Shown here: positions 39,030 to 45,798 of the stretch, piece after piece | Layout: the number at the start of each line of letters is the position of its first letter | How positions within the stretch are numbered: the stretch's first letter is position 1 | NCBI RefSeq assembly: GCF_022832375.1 | Contig: NZ_JALHLG010000005.1 | Coordinates: 310,001 to 374,000 of the forward strand | DNA from: Novosphingobium beihaiense | Lineage (GTDB): Bacteria > Pseudomonadota > Alphaproteobacteria > Sphingomonadales > Sphingomonadaceae | DNA length: 64,000 bases | Direction of reading: 5' to 3' | The notes under the pieces: model-generated | Seen by the model: only the letters and a program-made list of their open reading frames with translations | Databases searched by the model: none | Told to the model about the DNA's origin: nothing | Made by a program: the position numbers and the translations under genes

Positions 39030-39560
39030 ATGATTGTCTACGATCTCGAATGCCGCGGCGGCGCACATCGCTTTGAAGGCTGGTTCAAGTCTTCGGACGA
39101 CTTTGCGGGCCAGCAGAAGCAGGGTTTTCTGGCGTGCCCGGTGTGCGGCTCGCCGGACGTGATCAAGGCCGTGCAGGCACCGCGTCTCGGCCGCAAGGGC
39201 AACCAACTGCCGGATGCGCCTGCGGCCCGTACCGAAGCGCCGGAATCATCGGAATCCGCGCAAGCTGCCGTTCCTGCCACGGTCCCGTCACCGGCGGCAC
39301 CAGTGGCCAATGCACCTTTGCCGCCGCAAGCGGTGGAACTGATGCACAAGCTGGCGCAGATGCAGGCCGAAGCGCTCAAGACCTCGCGCTATGTCGGCGA
39401 ATCGTTCGCGGAAGATGCGCGCGCGATGCACTACGGCGAATCCGATGCCGAAGCGATTCACGGGCAGGCCACGCCCGATGAAGCGCAGGAGCTGCTGGAC
39501 GAGGGAATCGCGGTCATGCCGCTGCCGTTTCCGGTAACGCCGCCCGATCAGACCAACTGA
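39030..39560 (+). CDS. DUF1178 family protein
   Basis: A 176-aa protein whose N terminus MIVYDLECRGGAHRFEGWF with CPVCGS (about residues 36-41) is the DUF1178 signature; CxxC suggests a zinc ribbon with Cys9. A Pro/Ala-rich linker follows, then a conserved C-terminal part (LKTSRYVGESFAEDARAMHY, QATPDEAQELLDEGI). Function unknown. It is commonly beside grxC and the nitrilase in alphaproteobacteria, as here. Confidence 0.9.
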   Translation: MIVYDLECRGGAHRFEGWFKSSDDFAGQQKQGFLACPVCGSPDVIKAVQAPRLGRKGNQLPDAPAARTEAPESSESAQAAVPATVPSPAAPVANAPLPPQAVELMHKLAQMQAEALKTSRYVGESFAEDARAMHYGESDAEAIHGQATPDEAQELLDEGIAVMPLPFPVTPPDQTN

Positions 39561-39667
39561 CGGTTACTCAAAAACAAGGCTGCAGATGCCTATATCAGGC
39601 GTCTGTTAGCCAAGGGGCTGTGCGGTTTGCCATGCCGTACCGTTGAGTGCGGGCAGCCGTCTTGACT

Positions 39668-39710
39668 GTTCGGGAATTATCGAACATTTATTGTTCGATA
39701 ATTCCCGAAC
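39668..39710. promoter_or_regulatory. Perfect 19-bp inverted-repeat operator over the arsR promoter
   Basis: GTTCGGGAATTATCGAACA (39668-39686) is repeated exactly in inverse after a TTTAT-like 5-nt spacer (39692-39710). A possible -35 TTGACT (39663-39668) and a -10-like CATTTAT at about 17-nt spacing fall within it. The arsR ATG is 14 nt further on. This is a probable autoregulatory ArsR binding site. Confidence 0.82.
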
Positions 39711-39724
39711 ATATTGAGGCCGCC

Positions 39725-40036
39725 ATGCCCCGCACATACGCGCACCCCGATCCCGAAGACGTTAAACTGCCCCGTGTCCTGTTCGCTCTCAGCGATCCGG
39801 TGCGTCTGGAAATGGTGCGCATTCTGGCGGACCGCGAAGCCGTCAACAGCCTCGATCTGGGGCCCGGCATGCCCAAATCGACAGTGACGCATCACACCCG
39901 CATCCTGCGCGAAGCCGGTGTCACCAACACACGCCCGGAAGGCCGCAACTGCTGGATCAGCCTGCGCCGCGATGTGCTGGATGTGAAGTTTCCCGGCCTT
40001 GTCGATGTGGTTCTGGCTGCAGGCACGGACACATGA
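39725..40036 (+). CDS. ArsR-family transcriptional regulator
   Basis: A 103-aa winged-helix repressor. LPRVLFALSDPVRLEMVRIL leads into the HTH (SLDLGPGMPKSTVTHHTRILREAGV) and the wing (TRPEGRNCWISLRRD). No CxC-type metal motif is present in the recognition region, so it is unlikely to sense arsenite or metals by that site. It overlaps the MFS gene by 4 nt and lies behind a long palindrome. It probably represses itself and the transporter. Confidence 0.9.
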   Translation: MPRTYAHPDPEDVKLPRVLFALSDPVRLEMVRILADREAVNSLDLGPGMPKSTVTHHTRILREAGVTNTRPEGRNCWISLRRDVLDVKFPGLVDVVLAAGTDT

Positions 40037-41184
40037 TCGTTCGCCTCTGGCCGCTGGCGCTGGGTGCTTTTGCGCTCGGCCTGGACGCCTATGTGCTGGC
40101 GGGGCTTTTGCCGGGCATGGCGCATGATCTCGCTGCCAGCCAGGCCTCGGTTGGGCTTGGCGTGGCGTTCTTTACTGCCGCCTATGCCGTGAGCGCCCCA
40201 GCGTTGGCCTTCCTTGCCGTGCGGCTTACCACGCGCAAGGCCCTGCTTTCCGGGCTGGTTCTGTTCACGCTTGGGAATGTAGCGACTATGCTGGCGCCTT
40301 CGCTGCGGGTCCTGCTGGCCGCACGGCTGCTGGCGGGGGTGGGCGCGGGGCTCTACTCGCCCTTGGCCGCTGCAAGCGCTGCAGGCATGGTGGAGAGTGA
40401 CAGGCGGGGCAGGGCGCTGGCCCTGGTGCTGGCGGGGCTGAGCACCGGCACAGCGCTGGGCGTGCCGGTGGGGCTCCTGGTCGAAAGCCGGTTCGGCTGG
40501 CGCTGGACCATCGGGATGATCGTCGCGATCGGCCTGGCTTCCATGGCAGGCGTTGCGCGCCAGACCGCCTTTCCCCGCACACCCGCCGTCACCTGGCGAG
40601 AGCGTATGGCGGCGCTGCACCGGCCGTTCACCTGGGCCACGCTCGGCGTGACATTGTGGACGGCGATAGGGTCGTTAGGGCTCTATACTTATCTGGCAGA
40701 GACCGCTGCCGCCCGGGCAATGGCGGAAGACACCCCGATGCTGATCTGGACCTGGGGGCTCGGCGGCATGGCCGGCGCGCTGCTGATCGGCCCGGTGATA
40801 GACCGGTATTTGCCTGCGGCGCGTGCGACGCTGATTCTTCTGGCCATGCTGGCCCTTGGCTTTGCCCTTGTCGGCTATGCGCCTTTTGCTGGCGTGGGGG
40901 CCGGGTGCTTTCTATGGGGATTGGCAGGCTGGGGCAGCGTGGCGCCGCAGCAGCACGCGCTGGTATCGCGCAACCCCGGCCATGCTGCGGCGCTCATCGC
41001 CTGGAACTCGTCAGCGAACTATCTCGGCGGTGCGATCGGTGCGACAGCAGGATCGCTGATGCTGACTGCTCATTTGTCCGCAAGATGGCTGCCAGCAGGT
41101 GCCATTGCCGCCGCTTGCGTGGCGATTGTCATCCACGCTGGCAAAAGTACGCTGACGGCTCGAAATGCCGTATGGCGGCAGTGA
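40033..41184 (+). CDS. MFS transporter (AraJ-like)
   Basis: A 383-aa major facilitator with about 12 helices. It starts MIVRLWPLALGAFALGLDAYVLAGLLP; the loop 2-3 motif (LAVRLTTRKALL) and AARLLAGVGAGLYSPLAAA are typical of the drug/arabinose-efflux AraJ/YdhP subgroup. The ATG overlaps arsR, so expression should follow ArsR. It is the last clearly chromosomal gene before the island; its final codons lie close to the left junction, whose exact position I cannot fix. Confidence 0.9.
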   Translation: MIVRLWPLALGAFALGLDAYVLAGLLPGMAHDLAASQASVGLGVAFFTAAYAVSAPALAFLAVRLTTRKALLSGLVLFTLGNVATMLAPSLRVLLAARLLAGVGAGLYSPLAAASAAGMVESDRRGRALALVLAGLSTGTALGVPVGLLVESRFGWRWTIGMIVAIGLASMAGVARQTAFPRTPAVTWRERMAALHRPFTWATLGVTLWTAIGSLGLYTYLAETAAARAMAEDTPMLIWTWGLGGMAGALLIGPVIDRYLPAARATLILLAMLALGFALVGYAPFAGVGAGCFLWGLAGWGSVAPQQHALVSRNPGHAAALIAWNSSANYLGGAIGATAGSLMLTAHLSARWLPAGAIAAACVAIVIHAGKSTLTARNAVWRQ

Positions 41185-41262
41185 AGCTCAATATCGGCTT
41201 GAAAGCAGAGCCTGTTCGCAATGCCAAGGCCGCGGACATCCAGCGCTTGAGGACAAGGAAAA

Positions 41263-41355
41263 TTGGTGCGCCTCGAAGGTGAAACTTCGAACCAGCTATT
41301 CGACACATTGGAGGAATGGGAGGCACAGCTACAAGCTCTAGATTTCGATCTGTGA
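41263..41355 (+). CDS. Small ORF upstream of mobC (uncertain)
   Basis: A 30-codon frame opens with TTG or GTG (41263/41266) after AAGGAAAA and reads VRLEGETSNQLFDTLEEW... to TGA at 41353-41355. It is acidic and could be a short leader protein or the tail of a gene cut by island insertion. TCGAAG-N6-CTTCGA at 41273-41290 lies within it. Support is the RBS-like sequence and position only. Confidence 0.3.
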   Translation: MVRLEGETSNQLFDTLEEWEAQLQALDFDL

Positions 41356-41364
41356 GGTGTGACC

Positions 41365-41727
41365 ATGGCGATGCACAACCTCACAATTCGGGTCTCGGAT
41401 AAACAGCGCGCACTGCTGGCGCATCGTGCTGGGAACCGCCCGGTATCGGACTATATCCGCCACAAGCTCGATATTGCCGATAGTTCTAAGCAAACTCGCA
41501 GCTACAAACCGCGAACCGATGCCGCGCTGGCCGCAAAGATTCTCGCCGCACTTGGTTCATCGGAACTCGCTGCATCGATGCGCGATATTGCCGAGGCAGC
41601 ACGAAACGGCGCACTGGAAGATTCAGACGATCTGCGGCTATCGCTGCATGCGGCCTGCCTGACCATCGAACAGATGCGCGACGATCTTGTGCGCGCGCTC
41701 GGCCTCAAGGTTGGGACTGGGCAATGA
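41365..41727 (+). CDS. MobC-like relaxosome accessory protein
   Basis: A 120-aa protein with a ribbon-helix-helix-like N terminus (NLTIRVSDKQRALLAHRAG, then PVSDYIRHKL), the usual start of plasmid mobilization MobC proteins, followed by a helical region. Such proteins bind oriT and help the relaxase open the DNA. The stop overlaps the relaxase ATG (ATGA), which supports the role. Start could be ATG 41365 or the GTG at 41359. Confidence 0.78.
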   Translation: MAMHNLTIRVSDKQRALLAHRAGNRPVSDYIRHKLDIADSSKQTRSYKPRTDAALAAKILAALGSSELAASMRDIAEAARNGALEDSDDLRLSLHAACLTIEQMRDDLVRALGLKVGTGQ

Positions 41728-43142
41728 TACTGATCGGCAATTCTCGCGGCGGTGCGCGCGATCTGGCGCGGCATCTGATGAAGGACGAGAACGATCATGT
41801 GACCGTGCACGAATTGCGCGGGTTCGTGTCCGATGATCTCGATGGGGCGTTTCAAGAGGCCTATGCGGTTTCACGCGGGACGAAGTGCAAGCAGTTTCTC
41901 TTCTCACTCTCGCTCAATCCTCCTGCTGACGCGAATGTCTCGACGGACGATTTCGAACGAGCCGTCAACCAATGCGAGAAGGATTTAGGCCTGACGGGCC
42001 AGCCCCGCGCGATTGTCTTTCATGAGAAAGAAGGCCGTCGCCATGCACATGCGGTATGGTCCCGCATAGACGCTGAGACCATGACCGCGCGGCAGATGTC
42101 GTTTCACAAAATGAAACTGCAAGACGTGTCGCGCGAGCTTTACCGCGAGCATGGCTGGCGCATGCCTGAAGGGCTAGCGGATAGGTCAAAATCTGACCCC
42201 CGCAATTACACCCTTGCCGAATGGCAGCAGGCCAAACGGGTCGGCAAAGATGCACGCGAGATTAAGGAAGCGTTTCAGGATGCCTGGGCAATTTCGGACA
42301 ACCGCGCCTCCTTCGAACACGCACTGAAAGAACGCGGCTATTGGCTGGCGCGGGGAGATCGGCGCGGCTTCGTCGCCATCGATCATCATGGCGAAGTCTA
42401 TTCCGTGCCGAGACAGGCCGCCATCAAGACAAAGGCGGTGCGTGAGAGGCTGGGCGAGGAAGACAGGCTGCCTTCGCTTTCGCAGGCACGACAGACGATG
42501 GCGCAGGAAATGTCCGCCATGCTCTCGCGGCTGTGCGATGAGCAATACGAGAAAGCCGCCACGCTCAAAGCCGAGCATAATCAGCGCAAGCAGCGACAGG
42601 TCGATCAGCAGCGCCAGGACCGTGCAGTATTGCTGCAGCGGCTGCGTGAGCGGGAACAACGCGAACAGGCCATGCGACAAGCACGCTTCCGCACGGGGCT
42701 AGCCGGGATATGGGATCGCTTGCGGGGCGAACATAAACGCATTGCCGAACGCAACCGATTGGAAACCATCGCCAGTCAGAACCGCGATAAGGCCCAACGC
42801 GATGCGCTGATCTTTCGCCAGCTATCCGAGCGTAGATTTCTCAATGCACAGGCTCAGCGACGGCTTGAGCAGATCAAAGCGCGCAAGCAAGAACTGGAGC
42901 AAGATACCAAGCGGATTGCCGATGTCGCACAGGGGCAAGACGCCATAAGTGTAGTGAGTCAAAAGCGGCGCGGCCCAGCCAAACAAGGCCAACCCCCCGC
43001 AGAAACACAACCACAACGATCAATCAGCGCCGCTTTTGGCAATGCCGCCGAGCGTGAGCGAGGCCGCCGGAGAAATCGCCTCCGCCAGCATCGCAGCGAA
43101 ACAAGGCGGGGCCGCGATAACGGCCCGAGCCTTGATCGTTAG
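41724..43142 (+). CDS. Relaxase (MobA/VirD2-like)
   Basis: A 472-aa protein that would nick oriT and pilot the strand in conjugative mobilization. The nuclease domain is N-terminal. HEKEGRRHAHAVWSRID (residues 100-116) contains the metal-binding histidines 107 and 109 of relaxase motif III; a tyrosine candidate lies in the N-terminal part (EAYAVSRG). From about residue 240 the protein is a long basic, Gln/Arg-rich coiled coil with a very basic tail. The family is probably MOBP. It is coupled to mobC and followed by a convergent methyltransferase gene. Confidence 0.9.
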   Translation: MILIGNSRGGARDLARHLMKDENDHVTVHELRGFVSDDLDGAFQEAYAVSRGTKCKQFLFSLSLNPPADANVSTDDFERAVNQCEKDLGLTGQPRAIVFHEKEGRRHAHAVWSRIDAETMTARQMSFHKMKLQDVSRELYREHGWRMPEGLADRSKSDPRNYTLAEWQQAKRVGKDAREIKEAFQDAWAISDNRASFEHALKERGYWLARGDRRGFVAIDHHGEVYSVPRQAAIKTKAVRERLGEEDRLPSLSQARQTMAQEMSAMLSRLCDEQYEKAATLKAEHNQRKQRQVDQQRQDRAVLLQRLREREQREQAMRQARFRTGLAGIWDRLRGEHKRIAERNRLETIASQNRDKAQRDALIFRQLSERRFLNAQAQRRLEQIKARKQELEQDTKRIADVAQGQDAISVVSQKRRGPAKQGQPPAETQPQRSISAAFGNAAERERGRRRNRLRQHRSETRRGRDNGPSLDR

Positions 43143-43152
43143 TCAGCAGCTA

Positions 43153-43815
43153 TCAGGCCGCTTTGCGCTGCTCCTGATAGCGTGACACGCCTTTCAATCT
43201 CGCGCGGGCGAGATTGCAGTAGCGCTCTTCCAACTCAATTCCGAGATAGTCACGACCATTGAGCGCAGCGGCAACGGCGGTGCTGCCTGACCCTGAAAAC
43301 GGGTCGAGAACAAGATCACCGCGCTTGGAAAAGCCTCTGACCAGCGGAGCGATCACGCTAACCGCCTTTTCAGTCGGATGGTACTTATTGCCGGAATACG
43401 CCCACTCCTGCACATCGCTGATGGGCTGCTCTGGCTTGGGCGGCCAGCCTTTGGTCAGCACAAAGGCGGACTCGTGGCGATACTGCGTATGGCCGCTGCG
43501 AGACGCATAGCGTTTTGGCCAGACAATATGACCGACCGTTGTGAAACCAGCCTTGGCCCATGCTTGTGAAAACGCCGCAATCGCGTTCCAACCGTAAAAA
43601 CTGATGCAATAGCTGTCGGGCTTCAAAACACGATAGGCTTCTTCGAACACCGCCAGAACGGCATCGGGATTGTCATCGTTGGCCAGCGTTCGCCCATCAC
43701 GGTCTTTATACCTGCACAGATAGGGCGGGTCGGTAATGACGAGATCGACGCATTCGGCGGCGTACTGGCTGAGGATGATTGTGGCATCGCCACACAGGAT
43801 TTGATTGTGTTCCAT
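43153..43815 (-). CDS. Orphan DNA adenine/cytosine-N4 methyltransferase (beta class)
   Basis: A 220-aa enzyme from ATG 43815 with GGAGGG upstream. The catalytic motif IV TDPPYLCRYKD precedes the SAM-binding motif DPFSGSGSTAVAAA, the beta-class order. HPTEKAVSV is the usual intervening motif. No restriction enzyme is adjacent, so it may protect the element from host restriction or regulate it. The recognition site cannot be read from sequence. It ends 10 nt from the relaxase stop, tail to tail. Confidence 0.9.
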   Translation of the reverse strand: MEHNQILCGDATIILSQYAAECVDLVITDPPYLCRYKDRDGRTLANDDNPDAVLAVFEEAYRVLKPDSYCISFYGWNAIAAFSQAWAKAGFTTVGHIVWPKRYASRSGHTQYRHESAFVLTKGWPPKPEQPISDVQEWAYSGNKYHPTEKAVSVIAPLVRGFSKRGDLVLDPFSGSGSTAVAAALNGRDYLGIELEERYCNLARARLKGVSRYQEQRKAA

Positions 43816-44642
43816 GGGTGTGTTCCCTCCGTTGGAAATGGGTTGCTCATGCAACCCTTGCCCATCGGCGAGATCGGGTGTGCAAACGGAGGGCAAAATC
43901 GACGGCGGGCGCAGGCCCAAAAGGCCGAGCCTCGGGAACCGTCTATTTTGCGTGAAGTGCGCTGAGGGCCGGCCCTAAGCCGCGCGAGGGATTGAAGCCG
44001 AATGGCCGAAACCGCTTGCGGGTTCGGTTCACGAAAGCCCGGCCCGCAAGGGCGTGTCCATGTCGTAAACGTTATGACAGCTATGCACCCTAATTTCGGC
44101 CATTCGCCGGTACGACCATTTTTCCCGCAAGCGGACGTTCGGGGAGTGGCGCAACACTATCGGCAATAGGGTTGCATCATGAACTGTCGCTTTCCAGTAA
44201 CTTAGATAATTGGAACTTCTTCTGGCTACCGGCAGGGATATTAACGTCGCAATGATTAGGTAGTCGGTTCCGAAACCGGCAATTCGTTGGCGCCGACTTC
44301 GAACATGATGGAGGATTGGTTTGCCAGTCACTCCCGAGCCGTGCGTATCGAGCCGCAAACTACGGATAGCTGCCCTTACCTCGTCGCAGAGGACAAACAA
44401 AATTCTGCTCTAGTAGCGGGAACTGCGGAGATAATTGGGATTGCAGCAGTGCGAAGGCAAGCATAGAGCTATGAGGCCAAGACGTTTTACCTGCGATGTG
44501 CAAAATTCATGAGCTTCAGAGAGTGAGCAAGACCTTGTCTCTGCTGCTATGAGGAGCGGTGGATTGAGGCGAAGTCAGAAGTAGCTGTCAGTTCACAACC
44601 TGTTCGGGTTTGTCATCGCCAACAGGCAAACAGGAGGGATGA
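43816..44642. other. 827-nt region without a convincing gene
   Basis: Short frames on both strands have no family resemblance (the longest, - strand 44029-44400, is Arg/Ser-rich and lacks an RBS). The left part, 43965-44053, is a run of GC-rich hairpins listed separately. The right part, 44400-44640, is AT-richer and supplies the RBS (AGGAGGG) of the next gene. Confidence 0.5.
43965..44053. other. Clustered GC-rich hairpins (candidate ncRNA or oriT-like structure)
   Basis: Three inverted repeats follow closely: the perfect palindrome AGGGCCGGCCCT (43965-43976); CCGAAACCGC with GCGGGTTCGG (44006-44015/44018-44027, one mismatch); and GCCC-N9-GGGC (44037-44053). The spacer motif GCCGAATGGCC also self-pairs. 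No gene overlaps it. It could be a structured RNA downstream of an unknown promoter, or a DNA processing site. I do not recognise a named family. Confidence 0.4.
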
Positions 44643-45335
44643 TTGCTTGGTGAATTTGCAGGAGACGTAGTCGCTGCCGTGACTGATGGATGGGGAGCGA
44701 TTGCCCTTTGCATTCTCGTGGTTGCGCTCCTCGCTCCAAAAATGACCGAGGGTCTCCACCCGAATCCCCGAGCTGCAATTTTTCTCGTCCTATTTTTCAG
44801 CTTTCTTGCTGCACTGTGGCTAACATTCTCCGGTGACAAGAACAAGAAGCCAGACAACCAAACTTCGAACGACGTGTCCGATGATGCGAGCAATTCGGCC
44901 GAAGTGACCGGCAAGGCAGCACCTGAAAACGATCGCCGAAAACAACAAGAAGAAAGCGGCCCAACCCCAGAAACTGAGGGCATTTCCACCCCTTCCATAA
45001 GTACAGAATCCAACATAACACCGATGACAGGCAGTGATGATTTCAAAATATCTGTCAAAAAGGAATTTCGTGCATTTTCATATAACGATGAACTCAGTGA
45101 TGTTGAAAATATTAGGGATTTTTTTAAGAAATTGGGGGTGAGTAGGTTTGATGGTCCCAATGTGATAGGAGGTATCTGCGGAACGTTCAAAAATGGAATA
45201 AAAATATGTGGTTGGGCAAACACCTACGACAAACCAGGCGTTTTCGGTTTTCGGTTTGGGAACGAAGGGAATTGGAATTTTATTGGAAGCAATAGAAGTT
45301 ATTTTGAAGAATCTCATCCATCCTTGTTTCAATAG
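44643..45335 (+). CDS. Membrane-anchored protein, unknown
   Basis: A 230-aa protein starting with TTG, chosen because AGGAGGG lies 6-10 nt upstream; an ATG overlapping it gives only four codons. Two N-terminal membrane helices (GWGAIALCILVVALLAPKM; AAIFLVLFFSFLAALWLTF) are followed by an acidic, Ser/Thr/Pro-rich spacer (about 65-130). A compact C-terminal domain with Gly/Asn/Phe/Trp-rich strands (GICGTFKNGIKICGWANTY) ends it. The last 100 codons are AT-rich. It is convergent with the STAND gene. No family recognised. Confidence 0.6.
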   Translation: MLGEFAGDVVAAVTDGWGAIALCILVVALLAPKMTEGLHPNPRAAIFLVLFFSFLAALWLTFSGDKNKKPDNQTSNDVSDDASNSAEVTGKAAPENDRRKQQEESGPTPETEGISTPSISTESNITPMTGSDDFKISVKKEFRAFSYNDELSDVENIRDFFKKLGVSRFDGPNVIGGICGTFKNGIKICGWANTYDKPGVFGFRFGNEGNWNFIGSNRSYFEESHPSLFQ

Positions 45336-45798
45336 GCGAGCGGAAGGAGACCAATCTCTGGAAAACTACTCTTAAGATGCGCTCGTTGTTTGGACTGGCC
45401 GGTATCATTCGTCCAATTCAGGTCAAAGCGCGCCCATCCGAGGACTCCCTTGAGCCAACCTGACCCCCTGAGAAATTTCGCCCAACACTGTTGCCGATAG
45501 TGTTGCATTCGGTCCGCTCTCGCATAGGTCGAACTACAAGCAGACTGTCCGCACCCGGTCCAAAATTTGCCAATTCAGGCGGATGCATCCGCGCCTCATT
45601 TTTGCGAGTGATTGATCGGCGATACGATCTTTGGAGCATCAGCTCCAATGGGCAAGAGGTTGCACAGGAGACAGCATGTCTCCTTGCCGAACAAGCGAAG
45701 CGCCGTGAGCCAAGAAGCGTCGCCCTGCGACGCACATCTTGCATATGCTCAAATCTCATCTCTCCTACGTGGACTTGCTATCGATGCTCAATCTAACG
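45336..45798. other. 463-nt region without a convincing gene
   Basis: Several overlapping short frames on both strands lack RBSs, coherent composition or family motifs. Repeated short near-palindromes (for example CAACACTGTTGCCGATAGTGTTG near 45484-45506, which forms an imperfect hairpin) suggest a decayed sequence. It separates the convergent 44643 and STAND genes. Confidence 0.4.

Noticed and set aside
39580..39604. Hairpin after the DUF1178 gene as an intrinsic terminator
   Set aside because: The 8-bp stem includes a G-U pair and has no U-tract; too weak to list as a terminator.
41172..41177. ATGGCG shared between the MFS 3' end and the tRNA junction (63025-63030) as attL/attR core
   Set aside because: Six bases occur by chance many times here (for example again at 41365), so no attachment core can be claimed.
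44029..44400. - strand 123-codon frame in the gene-free part of the island
   Set aside because: No RBS, no homology-like motifs, Arg/Ser-rich composition consistent with chance.
45484..45798. Possible transposase fragment between the 44643 and STAND genes
   Set aside because: No reading frame could be aligned with a transposase family in the way the IS481 relic could.
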